Shown here: positions 6,494-15,190 of the stretch, piece after piece
Layout: every line of letters begins with the position of its first letter
How positions within the stretch are numbered: position 1 is the stretch's first letter
Assembly (NCBI GenBank): GCA_035515475.1
Contig: DATJBF010000060.1
Location: 61,413 to 125,412, forward strand
Reading direction: 5' to 3'
Length of the DNA: 64,000 nucleotides
Source: DATJBF01 sp035515475
GTDB taxonomy: Bacteria; Verrucomicrobiota; Verrucomicrobiia; Palsa-1439
The notes under the pieces: model-generated
Seen by the model: the letters and a program-made list of their open reading frames with translations, nothing else
The model's database searches: none
Told to the model about the DNA's origin: nothing
Translations under genes and position numbers: made by a program

Positions 6494-9100
6494 ATGACAC
6501 GTCTTGACCCCACGACCTCCGGGCCCAAGCCCTTGCGCGATCCGCGCCTGACGGCGATCAACTTCGTCGCCGACGCCGTCAATCGCTCCCTCGACCTGAA
6601 GGAAATCGCCGGGAACGCCTTGGACGCCATCCTGGCGTCGATGAACGTTGACGCGGGCGGTGTATCGATCTGGCAGGATACGGACCAGGCGCTTCACCTG
6701 TTCGCGTGGCACGGCCTGAGTGAGGCATTTGTCCGGCAACTGAAGGTCGTGCACAAGGGCGAAGACGGGGACGTGGATGCCGTGTTGAATGGCGAGGCGC
6801 GGATCATCGAGGATTTGATGGCATACTCGCGGGGGCTGGGCAACGATGCTGTGCAGGCGGGGTTCCACTCGGCGGTGCTGGTGCCGGTCCGGGCTCATGG
6901 CTTCGTGGTCGGGGTGCTCGGCCTGGGCACGCGCGCGGTCCGGAAATTCGACGTGGCCGATCTCGACCTGATCGAGGTGATCAGCAACCAGATTGGCAAC
7001 GCGATGGTGCACGCGCAGTTGCAGGCCGACCTGCGCGCCAGCGAGGAGCAGTATCGCGCCCTGGTGGAGAACTCCGACGACGCGGTTTGCATTGTCGACG
7101 CCAGGGGGCGACCGCGGTTCGCGAACAATGCATTTTCGCGCATCTTCGGCTACGCGTTGTACGAGGTATCCCAGACCAATCTGCTCGATCACGTGCATGC
7201 CGATGACCTGCTCGCGGTGCGGCGGGCGCTCGACAGACTATTCCACGGCGAGTCGATTCAAAATCTCGAGTACCGTTTCCGACGGAAGGACGGCGCCTGG
7301 ATCTACGTCCAATGCGGTGGGAGCGTTTTCTCGCGCGAGGACGACCGGGTTCTCGAAGTGCAGCTCATTGTGCGCGACGTGACCCCGGCGCGTCAGCGGC
7401 AGCAACAACTCCTGCGGCGTAATCAACAACTCGTGGCCCTCACCATATTGGCTGAGGTGGCCAACTCGTCGCTCAAGATCGACGAAATCGCCCGGAACAC
7501 TCTCGAGGTTGCTCTGGGCAGTGTGGGAATGAGTGGCGGCGTTATTCACCTGGCCGACGCGAAGCAGCAGCAGCTTTATTTGTACGTGCAGACGGGCTTA
7601 CCGGAGGCAATGCTCGAGCAAGTCCGGACGTTGAAGTGGGGTGAAGGCGTACCGGGAAGTGTTGCGGCGTCCGGCCAGCCCGTGGTGCTCGGCGACATGG
7701 CCTTGGAGGCTTCGCCGGTCCCTTCGTTGGCAGTTCCGCACGGCTTTCGTGCCACGATCGTGGTGCCGGTGAAAGCCAAGGGTGAATTGCTGGGGACCCT
7801 TGGCTTGGTGAATCGCCACCCGGTGGAATTTGCTCCGGAAGTGGTCGAGATGGTGGTGGCCATGGGCAACCAACTGGGCATCGCCCTGGCCAACGCGCGG
7901 TTGTACGAAGCTCAGGTCCGGGAGAACGAAAAGCTGGCCGCCTTGGTGGACATTAGCAGCGGCAGCGCTCAACAGCTTGAGCTGGAAACGCTTTTGCGGC
8001 GCATCCTGCAGCGCGCCGCGGAACTGCTCAAGGCGGACGCGGCCTACATCGTTCGCTATGACCTGGCGGGCGAGGAGGCGGAGGTCGTTGCCGCCAGTGC
8101 GAACTTCGCGCAACTGGTGACGACGCGGTATCCAGCATCCGAGGGCTTATTCGGGCAGATCCGGTCGACCCGCAAAGGAAGGATTTTTACCCGGCAGGAA
8201 GTGGTGGAGCACGGATACAGTCCCCTGCTTCGCGGATCGGATGTACGCTCGGCCCTGATTGTCCCGCTGATCTCGCGCAATGAGCTCATTGGCGCTCTGC
8301 ACCTGACGAGGCACGGAGAGGGCGGGGCGGATTTCACACCGTCCGACCTGGAACTGATCCAAGCATTCGCCAGTCGGGCCGCGGTCGCGATCGACAACGC
8401 AGAATTACTGAAGGACCTCGAGCGCAAGAACGAACTGCTCCAGTTGCTTGTCGAGGAAGCGCACCACCGCATCAAGAACAATCTGCAGATGGTGTCCGGG
8501 CTTCTCCAACTCGAAGTGGACACGACCCAGGGAGGACGGAGGACCGAATTGCTGCAGACGGTCATCGGGCGCATCCACGCGATTGCCCAGGTGCATAATC
8601 TGCTGAGTGAGGAGATGCCGGAAAAGGTGGATGTCCACACGTTGATGGCGACGATTGTGAACACGGTGGTCAATTCCGCGACGCCCTCGGCTGGCCCGCC
8701 TGTGGTGACGACCGAAGTCGAACACTTGTGGCTGGGTGCCGATCAGGCGGTGCCGCTGGCGCTGATTGTGAACGAGCTCGTGTCGAACTCACTGCTCCAT
8801 GGACGGTCGCCAGCGGGTCAGCCGCTGCGGGCCCACGTACAATGCCGGGCGCAGGACGGGCACGTCCATCTGGCGGTGAGCGACAACGGAGGTGGTTGGG
8901 GCCGTGAGGAGAACGGGCCGAGACAAGGCGGGCAGGGCATCAACATCGTTACGCAGCTCGCGCAGGTGAATTTGCGGGGCGAGTTCCGCATTGAGTCGCG
9001 TTCCGATGGCGTGCGCGCCGAGTTGCGATTTGCGATCGCCGCGCACGGGGCCGGGCCAGCCGCGCGGTTTTCCTCAACTTTGGCAGCAATGCGGGCTTGA
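6494..9100 (+). CDS. GAF/PAS sensor histidine kinase of the HisKA_2 type
   Basis: An 868-aa soluble sensor kinase without membrane segments. Domain order: GAF (about 20-165), PAS/PAC (about 180-295), GAF (about 310-470), GAF (about 490-640), then the HisKA_2 dimerisation domain with EEAHHRIKNNLQMVSGLLQL (His-His-Arg near residues 657-659) and an HATPase_c domain with N-box LIVNELVSNSLLHG and G1-box VSDNGGGWG. Three GAF domains point to a small ligand, redox or light input, but the ligand is not evident. The next gene is a receiver-ANTAR regulator; HisKA_2 kinases are often paired with ANTAR regulators (as EutW/EutV), so the pair probably controls transcript antitermination. Confidence 0.9.
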   Translation: MTRLDPTTSGPKPLRDPRLTAINFVADAVNRSLDLKEIAGNALDAILASMNVDAGGVSIWQDTDQALHLFAWHGLSEAFVRQLKVVHKGEDGDVDAVLNGEARIIEDLMAYSRGLGNDAVQAGFHSAVLVPVRAHGFVVGVLGLGTRAVRKFDVADLDLIEVISNQIGNAMVHAQLQADLRASEEQYRALVENSDDAVCIVDARGRPRFANNAFSRIFGYALYEVSQTNLLDHVHADDLLAVRRALDRLFHGESIQNLEYRFRRKDGAWIYVQCGGSVFSREDDRVLEVQLIVRDVTPARQRQQQLLRRNQQLVALTILAEVANSSLKIDEIARNTLEVALGSVGMSGGVIHLADAKQQQLYLYVQTGLPEAMLEQVRTLKWGEGVPGSVAASGQPVVLGDMALEASPVPSLAVPHGFRATIVVPVKAKGELLGTLGLVNRHPVEFAPEVVEMVVAMGNQLGIALANARLYEAQVRENEKLAALVDISSGSAQQLELETLLRRILQRAAELLKADAAYIVRYDLAGEEAEVVAASANFAQLVTTRYPASEGLFGQIRSTRKGRIFTRQEVVEHGYSPLLRGSDVRSALIVPLISRNELIGALHLTRHGEGGADFTPSDLELIQAFASRAAVAIDNAELLKDLERKNELLQLLVEEAHHRIKNNLQMVSGLLQLEVDTTQGGRRTELLQTVIGRIHAIAQVHNLLSEEMPEKVDVHTLMATIVNTVVNSATPSAGPPVVTTEVEHLWLGADQAVPLALIVNELVSNSLLHGRSPAGQPLRAHVQCRAQDGHVHLAVSDNGGGWGREENGPRQGGQGINIVTQLAQVNLRGEFRIESRSDGVRAELRFAIAAHGAGPAARFSSTLAAMRA

Positions 9101-9160
9101 CTTTGGCGCGGGCGCCTCTAAGATGCGGGCCCAGGAGAAAGCGCATCTGGCTTGGGACCG

Positions 9161-9790
9161 ATGAAAAGTCTTCGAGTTCTGATTGCCGACGACGATGGCC
9201 TCACGCTAATGGCATTGCGTAAAGCGTTGGTGGCGTTGGGCCACACCATCGTCGGCGAAGCGGGCGACGGACAGCAAGCCGTCCAGTTTGCCAGTGAGAA
9301 GAATCCCGATTTGGTGATTCTGGACGTCCGCATGCCGGCGATGGACGGCCTTGAGGCAGCGCGGCAAATCCGAAGGAAGTGCCCGACGCCGCTGGTTTTT
9401 TTGAGTGCCCACAGCGAGTCGGGTTTGGGCGGTGAGGCGGCCGACGCCGGCGCGAACGCATATCTTGTCAAGCCGTTCACCGGTGAGCAACTCAAGCCCG
9501 CTCTGGAGTTGGCGTTGGCGAACTTTGAAAAGTCGAGACAACTCGAAGAGAAACTCCAGCAGATGAACGAGGCGCTGGAAGCCCGGAAGCTCGTGGAACG
9601 TGCCAAGGGCATTTTCATGCGGCAGACGGGTTTGGATGAGGAAGCGGCGTACCTCAAGTTGCAGAAGACGGCGCGCAACGAAAACCGCAAACTGGTGGAC
9701 GTCGCCCGCGCCATTATCATGGCGGAGCAACTGCGCCGTGAGGGGAGCCGGCCGTCGACGCCGCGCTCTCCGACCTCGCCCGCGCCGTGA
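9161..9790 (+). CDS. Response regulator with ANTAR RNA-binding domain
   Basis: A 209-aa protein with an N-terminal receiver domain (LRVLIADDDG, phospho-acceptor Asp in LVILDVRMPAMDG, Lys in YLVKPF), a coiled-coil linker around residues 120-145 and a C-terminal ANTAR domain (ARKLVERAKGIFMRQTGLDE through NRKLVDVARAII). ANTAR proteins bind tandem hexaloop hairpins in nascent RNA and prevent termination, rather than binding DNA. The ATG at 9161 is preferred; a TTG at 9152 would add three residues. It lies 60 bp after the HisKA_2 kinase gene and is probably its partner. A Pro/Ser-rich tail follows the ANTAR domain. Confidence 0.92.
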   Translation: MKSLRVLIADDDGLTLMALRKALVALGHTIVGEAGDGQQAVQFASEKNPDLVILDVRMPAMDGLEAARQIRRKCPTPLVFLSAHSESGLGGEAADAGANAYLVKPFTGEQLKPALELALANFEKSRQLEEKLQQMNEALEARKLVERAKGIFMRQTGLDEEAAYLKLQKTARNENRKLVDVARAIIMAEQLRREGSRPSTPRSPTSPAP

Positions 9791-9893
9791 ATCGCGGGCG
9801 CCCGCAAGCGTTTGGGGGACGGGTTCAGCCTTGACCGTCCGCGCAACCTCCGGCTAGTCTCGCGCATCTCACTTCAGAACGGGCGGGATTACC

Positions 9894-10826
9894 ATGGAAA
9901 ACGTCGTCATTATCGGAGCCGGTTGTGCGGGCTGGACGGCGGCATTGTATACGGCGCGGGCGAATCTGCATCCGTTGCTGCTGACCGGCGCGCAGCCGGG
10001 TGGATTGCTCACCACCACCAGCATCGTCGAGAATTACCCCGGCTTTCCCGAGGGAATCGACGGCACGGAATTGATGGTGCGGATGCAAAAGCAGGCCGAG
10101 CGCTTCGGCGCGCGTACCCGGCACGGAGAGGTCGTGACCCGGGCGGATTTCCAGCAGGCTCCATTCAAACTGTGGCTGGACGACGAGTTGATCGAGGCGC
10201 GGGTCGTTATCGTTGCGACCGGCGCCGCACATCGGCGTTTGGGGTTGAAGAACGAAGAGTTATTGGAACGCAAAGGCGTAACGTATTGTGCCACGTGCGA
10301 CGGCGCCCTGCCGATGTTCCGCAACCAGGCGCTCGTCGTGGTGGGCGGTGGTGATACCGCCTGCGAAGATGCGATCTACCTCACACACTTCGCGTCCACG
10401 GTGTATCTCGTGCATCGCCGCGATCAACTGCGGGCCTCGAAGATCATGGCCGAGCGAGCGCTCTCACATCCCAAGATCCAGCCGGTGTGGGACTCGGTCG
10501 TGACCGACATCCACGGTGTCAGCCAAGACGCGGTGACGGGCGTGCAACTGAAAAACGTGAAGACGGGCGCGGTCTCCGAGTTGGCTGCCGCCGGCGTGTT
10601 TGTTGCCATCGGACACATTCCGTCCACCGAACTCTTCAAGGGCCAGATTGCGATGGACGAAGCGGGTTATATTCTTTGTAAGAACCGCACCAACACCAGC
10701 GTCGCCGGGGTGTTCGCGGCGGGAGACTGCGTGGACCGAGTGTACCGGCAAGCTGTTACGGCGGCGGGCATGGGTTGCGCGGCGGCAATCGACGCGGAGC
10801 GTTATCTCGCAAGGCAGGCTGCCTGA
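9894..10826 (+). CDS. trxB: Thioredoxin reductase
   Basis: FAD/NADPH-dependent reductase that recycles thioredoxin. The 310-aa protein has the FAD-binding GAGCAGWTAALYTARA near the N-terminus, the redox motif CATCDGALP near residue 134, the NADPH-binding GGGDTACEDAIYL followed by HRRDQLRASK, and the C-terminal FAD motif GVFAAGDCVDRVYRQAVTAAGMG. Length and arrangement match bacterial low-molecular-weight TrxB. It stands alone, transcribed towards the minus-strand ptsN-like gene with only a 20-bp gap. Confidence 0.94.
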   Translation: MENVVIIGAGCAGWTAALYTARANLHPLLLTGAQPGGLLTTTSIVENYPGFPEGIDGTELMVRMQKQAERFGARTRHGEVVTRADFQQAPFKLWLDDELIEARVVIVATGAAHRRLGLKNEELLERKGVTYCATCDGALPMFRNQALVVVGGGDTACEDAIYLTHFASTVYLVHRRDQLRASKIMAERALSHPKIQPVWDSVVTDIHGVSQDAVTGVQLKNVKTGAVSELAAAGVFVAIGHIPSTELFKGQIAMDEAGYILCKNRTNTSVAGVFAAGDCVDRVYRQAVTAAGMGCAAAIDAERYLARQAA

Positions 10827-10846
10827 CGCCGGCCGCCAGGGCGGTG

Positions 10847-11329
10847 TTACCCCTCGGCATCTTCGATGATCTTGATGAATGCCGCCGGGTCCGGTGCATC
10901 CAGCAGGCGTTGACGCAGGTCGTCCTGGCGTAGCAGGCGCGCCAGGTTTCCCACCACGCGAAGGTAATCAGTCACCATTTGCCGGGGCGTACCGATGAGG
11001 AAGATCAAGCGGACGGGCTGGCCGTCTTTCGCTTCGAAATCGATCCCTTCGCGGGTCCGGCCCACGGCCACCAAGATATCGGAGCACTGGTCGGTGCGCG
11101 CGTGCGGGATGGCAACGTCGTGGCCGAGAGCCGTGTTGCTGACGCGCTCGCGTTGCAGGATCTCGTTGAAGAACGCCTCGAAATCGCTGACGCACCGGTT
11201 CTGGGCGAGCAATTCCGCCACTTCGCGCAGGGCCGCGACCTTCTGGTTGGCCTGCAACTCGAGCTTGATCGTTTCGGGGGTCAACAACGACGCAATTTTC
11301 GACGGAGAAGCTTTTGGACTTTTAGACAT
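10847..11329 (-). CDS. ptsN: PTS IIA-like nitrogen-regulatory protein (PtsN family)
   Basis: A 160-aa protein with a fructose/mannitol-type EIIA domain. The phosphorylatable His lies in HDVAIPHARTD, preceded by NEILQRERVSNTALG and followed by VRLIFLIGTPRQ. No EIIB or EIIC domains are attached, which fits the regulatory PtsN (EIIA-Ntr) group rather than a sugar transporter. It is last in the eight-gene minus-strand operon, overlapping nadK by 8 nt. No PtsP or NPr gene is visible here, so the phosphodonor is unknown. Confidence 0.82.
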   Translation of the reverse strand: MSKSPKASPSKIASLLTPETIKLELQANQKVAALREVAELLAQNRCVSDFEAFFNEILQRERVSNTALGHDVAIPHARTDQCSDILVAVGRTREGIDFEAKDGQPVRLIFLIGTPRQMVTDYLRVVGNLARLLRQDDLRQRLLDAPDPAAFIKIIEDAEG

Positions 11330-12200
11330 TGGCTCCGCTCCACTTCAACTTTTCTCGTAAAACTCCAAAGTACGAATGATCCCGCGTCGTGACCAGTTGG
11401 ACAGACCGCGGGGAGTGTCGCACCTCAACTCCATCGCCCACCAACATCCGCAACTGGACCTGGCCATCGACCGTCAGCAGTAACTCACCTGCGGCGCTGG
11501 CCACCTGGCAGCGGATCGTCGAACTCTCCCCCACGATGACCGAGCGATTGCTCAAGGCATGCGGACAAATGGGCGTGATAATCAACGCCCTCGCTGTCGG
11601 GACTAAAATCGGCCCGCCCGCGCTCAAGGAATATGCGGTCGAGCCGGTTGCCGTGGCGAATATCATGCCGTCGCATACATATTCTGTCAACATTTCGCCA
11701 TCGATCGTCAAGTGCAGGCGGACGACGCGGGAAAAGGCCCCCCGGGAGATCACGGCGTCGTTTAAAGCGTGATGGGTCTCGATCGGTCGCCCGCCGCGCA
11801 TCAGGGTCGTTTGGAGCATCTGACGCTCGCTGATCTGATACGCGCCGTGCAGGATTTCTCGGACTGCGTCCCGCAATCGTTCGGCGCGCACGCTGGTGAG
11901 AAAGCCCAACCCTCCGACGTTCACGCCCAAGATGGGTGCTGCCGAGCCCTCCAATTCCCGGGCCACGCGCAAGATCGTGCCGTCACCGCCGAGCACAATG
12001 ATCAAGTCCGCGGTCTGGCCGATCGCCTTCAGCGGTTGCGCAGTATTCGGCGTATTTGCGAGCGTAGCGGCTTCCTGTTCGAGCAGGACGTTCACCTTGT
12101 TTTCTCGGAGCAACGTCAGGAGCGCGCCCAGATGATCGCGTGATTCGGGCTTGCCGAGGTAGGCCGCAACGCCAACGGTCTGGGGGATGCGAGCGTTCAT
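11322..12200 (-). CDS. nadK: NAD kinase
   Basis: Phosphorylates NAD+ to NADP+ with ATP or polyphosphate. The 292-aa product has the diagnostic GGDGT motif (LIIVLGGDGTILRVAREL), the glycine-rich NVGGLGFLTS segment, NDAVISRG and ATATGSTAYSLSAGGPI, all in family order. Length is typical. It overlaps tlyA by 4 nt upstream (ATGA-type coupling) and the ptsN-like gene downstream, so it is translated from the long operon mRNA. The neighbourhood with tlyA, dxs and xseAB is a common bacterial arrangement. Confidence 0.95.
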   Translation of the reverse strand: MNARIPQTVGVAAYLGKPESRDHLGALLTLLRENKVNVLLEQEAATLANTPNTAQPLKAIGQTADLIIVLGGDGTILRVARELEGSAAPILGVNVGGLGFLTSVRAERLRDAVREILHGAYQISERQMLQTTLMRGGRPIETHHALNDAVISRGAFSRVVRLHLTIDGEMLTEYVCDGMIFATATGSTAYSLSAGGPILVPTARALIITPICPHALSNRSVIVGESSTIRCQVASAAGELLLTVDGQVQLRMLVGDGVEVRHSPRSVQLVTTRDHSYFGVLREKLKWSGANV

Positions 12201-12928
12201 GGCTTGCGGAGCACGACGAAGAATTCCTTGTTGCCCGCCGGACCCAGCAGGGGGGATTCCACGATCCCCACGAGCGTCAAGCCCAACGAGGTGGTGGCGA
12301 AGTTTTGGATGTCCCGCTTCACAGTTTCGTGCACCTGCGAGTCTCGCACAACGCCGCCCTTTTTCACGAACTTTCTGCCGGCTTCGAACTGGGGCTTGAT
12401 CAGGGCAATCACCGTGCCACCCGGCTTGAGGATGCCGGCGGCGGCTGGCAGCACCTTTATCAACGAAATGAACGATACATCGATTGTTACCAAGTCAACG
12501 TGTCCCCCGATATCGGGCGGCGTGAGATGGCGCGCGTTCAAATCGTCGTGAACAATCACCCGGGGATCCAGGCGGAGGCGCCAGCCGAGTTGGCCCTTGC
12601 CGACGTCCACCGCGTGAACGCGTGCGGCGCCGCGTTGCAGCAGGCAATCGGTAAACCCTCCCGTAGAGGCCCCAATGTCGGCGCAAACAAGGTCGGCGCA
12701 CGGGAGGTTAAACGACTCGAGTGCGGCCTCCAGCTTGTGGCCACCGCGGCTGACGTACTTTTCGGGGGCTTCGACCTCGAGCGCCGCGTCGTCGCCTACC
12801 AGATCGCTGGCTTTCGACGCCCGCTGGCCGTTCACCCGCACGACGCCCGCAAGAATCAAGCGTTTGGCCTTCTCGCGACTCGGAGCGAGGCCGCACGCGA
12901 CCAGCCGGGTATCAAGCCGTGCGCGCAT
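12197..12928 (-). CDS. tlyA: TlyA-family rRNA (cytidine-2'-O)-methyltransferase
   Basis: A 243-aa protein with an N-terminal S4 RNA-binding domain (ARLDTRLVACGLAPSREKAK through GVVRVNGQRA) and a C-terminal FtsJ-like SAM methyltransferase domain (ADIGASTGGFTDCLLQRGA as SAM-binding motif I, then DLVTIDVSFISL and ALIKPQFEAGR). The family, historically called hemolysin A, 2'-O-methylates cytidines in 16S and sometimes 23S rRNA. The ATG at 12928 gives the conserved N-terminus MRARLDTRLVACG and overlaps dxs by 17 nt; the frame is open further upstream inside dxs but without similarity. Confidence 0.92.
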   Translation of the reverse strand: MRARLDTRLVACGLAPSREKAKRLILAGVVRVNGQRASKASDLVGDDAALEVEAPEKYVSRGGHKLEAALESFNLPCADLVCADIGASTGGFTDCLLQRGAARVHAVDVGKGQLGWRLRLDPRVIVHDDLNARHLTPPDIGGHVDLVTIDVSFISLIKVLPAAAGILKPGGTVIALIKPQFEAGRKFVKKGGVVRDSQVHETVKRDIQNFATTSLGLTLVGIVESPLLGPAGNKEFFVVLRKP

Positions 12929-14858
12929 GCTCAGCACCGAGCACGCGAAACTTCTGGGTCTGCGCCACAGGCTTCGCCGCTTCCGCGAGCAGTTCGTTGA
13001 CCTTGGCCACGGCAACCTGGGAGTTGAGGCCGTACTTGTTCTGGATGTCCTTGTTGGAGCTCGCGTGCTCCATGAACTTGTCGGCGTAACCGATGCGCGC
13101 CACGGGTGTCGTGATGCGCAAGTCTTCGAGCGCTTCCACGACCGCGCTCCCAAACCCGCCTGCCAACACGTGGTCCTCAATCGTGCAGAGCACCTTGCTG
13201 ATGCGGCCGTATCTCTCGAGCATCGCGCGGTCGATGGGCTTGCAGAACCGGGCGTTGATGAGCGCGACCGATTTGCCCGCCGCCTCGAGGGTGGTGACGG
13301 TCTCTCGGGCGATCTTTTCGACGGCGCCGTAAAAAATCACGGCGACGTCCGTGCCATGTTGGAGGATTTCGGCTTTGCCGATCGGCAGAATGTCGGGTTG
13401 TTCTTTGATCGGCACGCCTTCGCCCGCGCCGCGTGGATAGCGGATGAAAATGGGGCCGTGATGTTGCAGGGCCGTCCAGAGCATGTCGACCAGTTCGTCC
13501 TCGTCCTTGGGCGCCATCAACATGCAGTTCGGCACGCAGCGGGCATAGGCGATGTCAAATACGCCATGATGCGTAGGTCCATCGTTGGCCGACAGGCCGC
13601 CGCGATCCATGCAAAAGATCACATCGAGGTTCTGCAACGCGACGTCGTGGATGATGCAGTCGTAGCCGCGTTGGAGGAACGTGGAATATATGGCGCAGAC
13701 GGGCCGGTAACCCATCGTCGCCATGCCCGCCGCGAAAATCACGGCGTGCTCCTCGGCGATCCCCACGTCGAAATAGCGGTCCGGCTTTGCTGTCTGCAAC
13801 CTGCCGAGGCTCGTGCCGCTGGGCATCGCCGCGGTAATGCCCACCAGCTTGCTATTGACGTCGCAGAACCGAACCATCGCGTCGGCGAACACATCCTGAT
13901 AATTGGGGGGCGCGCCTTCCTTTTTCGGGGGCGGCTTGCCCGTGGCGATGTCGAATGGGCCGCATCCGTGAAAGGTCTGGGGATCATCGAGCGCGATCTC
14001 GTAGCCTTTCCCTTTCTTGGTCAGCACGTGCAACAGGACGGGCATCTCCTGCCTCTTGCAGAATTCGAGCTCCTGAATCAGCAAATCGGTTTTGTGTCCA
14101 TCAATCGGGCCGAGATACCGGAGTCCGAATTCTTCGAACAGAATGCTCGGGACGATCACGCCCTTGACGGCTTCCTCCAGTTTATGTTCGAGTTGTGCGA
14201 TGTCCGCGCCGACCTTCGGGATCCGCTGCACCAACGCCTGAAATTCCTTACGTAAGCTGTTGTAGCGCGGGTTGGTAACGATCTTATTGAGGTAGCTGGC
14301 CATGGCGCCGACGTTCTTGGCGATGCTCCACTCGTTGTCGTTCAGGATCACGATCAACTGTTTCGTCGTATGCGCCACGTTGTTGAGGGCCTCATAGGTA
14401 ATGCCGTTGGTCAGGGCGGCATCGCCCATGATACAGACGACCTGCTCGGTGCCACCCGAGCGGTCGCGCGCCGCGGCCATGCCCAGCGCCGCCGAGAGCG
14501 CAGTGCCCGCGTGGCCGGCGCCATAGCAGTCGTACGGGCTTTCCGAGCGGAACGCGAAGCCCATTGGCCCGCCCGTCTGCCGAATCTTGTCAAAGTTCGT
14601 GCGCCGGCCGGTGAGGAGTTTGTGAACGTACACCTGATGGCTGACGTCCCACACGAACCGGTCCTTTGGAGAATCGAAACACCGGTGCAGCGCGATAGTC
14701 AACTCGACGACGCCGAGGTTGGGTCCGAGATGGCCGCCCGTCTTGCTGAGCACGTTGATCAACTCGTCGCGGATTTCCTGCGCCAGCGTCTGAAGCTGAT
14801 CCATCGTCAGCAGCTTCACGTCGGCCGGCGAATTAATCATGTCGAGGTAACGTCCCAT
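12912..14858 (-). CDS. dxs: 1-deoxy-D-xylulose-5-phosphate synthase
   Basis: Thiamine-diphosphate enzyme that condenses pyruvate and glyceraldehyde-3-phosphate, the first step of the MEP isoprenoid pathway. The 648-aa protein shows SKTGGHLGPNLGVVELT, the HQVYVHKLLTGR segment, a thiamine-binding region in the form GDAALTNGITYEALNN (the more usual GDG is GDA here), the catalytic Glu region GIAEEHAVIFAAGMA and the transketolase C domain. The start at 14858 (MGRYLDMINSP) is preferred because AAGGAG lies 7 nt upstream; an in-frame start at 14879 would add seven residues. Lies between xseB and tlyA. Confidence 0.95.
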   Translation of the reverse strand: MGRYLDMINSPADVKLLTMDQLQTLAQEIRDELINVLSKTGGHLGPNLGVVELTIALHRCFDSPKDRFVWDVSHQVYVHKLLTGRRTNFDKIRQTGGPMGFAFRSESPYDCYGAGHAGTALSAALGMAAARDRSGGTEQVVCIMGDAALTNGITYEALNNVAHTTKQLIVILNDNEWSIAKNVGAMASYLNKIVTNPRYNSLRKEFQALVQRIPKVGADIAQLEHKLEEAVKGVIVPSILFEEFGLRYLGPIDGHKTDLLIQELEFCKRQEMPVLLHVLTKKGKGYEIALDDPQTFHGCGPFDIATGKPPPKKEGAPPNYQDVFADAMVRFCDVNSKLVGITAAMPSGTSLGRLQTAKPDRYFDVGIAEEHAVIFAAGMATMGYRPVCAIYSTFLQRGYDCIIHDVALQNLDVIFCMDRGGLSANDGPTHHGVFDIAYARCVPNCMLMAPKDEDELVDMLWTALQHHGPIFIRYPRGAGEGVPIKEQPDILPIGKAEILQHGTDVAVIFYGAVEKIARETVTTLEAAGKSVALINARFCKPIDRAMLERYGRISKVLCTIEDHVLAGGFGSAVVEALEDLRITTPVARIGYADKFMEHASSNKDIQNKYGLNSQVAVAKVNELLAEAAKPVAQTQKFRVLGAEHARTA

Positions 14859-14875
14859 GCTAGGCTCCTTGACGG

Positions 14876-15190
14876 TCAAAACAGCTTGCCACCCTCGTTG
14901 TCTTCGTCTGCATCATCGGTTTCCGAGTGCCCGGCCTCGAACGGTTCGAGGCCGACGCTTCCATCGGCCTTCTTGGTCAGCAACTCAATTCTCTTCTCGG
15001 CTTCCTCCAGCTTCTGACTGCAGAAGCGCACGAGGCCCGTCCCTTCCTCGTACTTTTTGAGAACGTCTTCCAGGGGCAGGTCGGCGGCCTCCATATCAGC
15101 CACAATCTTCTCGAGCCGCTGGATCGCCTGCTCAAACGTTAGCCCGTTCCTGGCCAGAACGGGCTCGGCAGCCTTGCGCTTGCTTTTCAT
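14876..15190 (-). CDS. xseB: Exodeoxyribonuclease VII small subunit
   Basis: Small coiled-coil subunit of exonuclease VII. The 104-aa sequence has the family core LTFEQAIQRLEKIVADMEAADLPLEDVLKKYEEGTGLVRFCSQKLEEAEKRIELL. An acidic tail of about 30 residues follows. It overlaps the xseA stop by 4 nt (ATGA-type), so the two subunits are translationally coupled. The usual length is 70-85 aa; the extra length is the tail. Its role is to stabilise and activate the XseA nuclease. Confidence 0.93.
   Translation of the reverse strand: MKSKRKAAEPVLARNGLTFEQAIQRLEKIVADMEAADLPLEDVLKKYEEGTGLVRFCSQKLEEAEKRIELLTKKADGSVGLEPFEAGHSETDDADEDNEGGKLF

Noticed and set aside
12675..14255. 526-aa plus-strand reading frame
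   Set aside because: It is antisense to dxs, tlyA and their conserved motifs; its sequence is a GC-rich shadow without a domain pattern.
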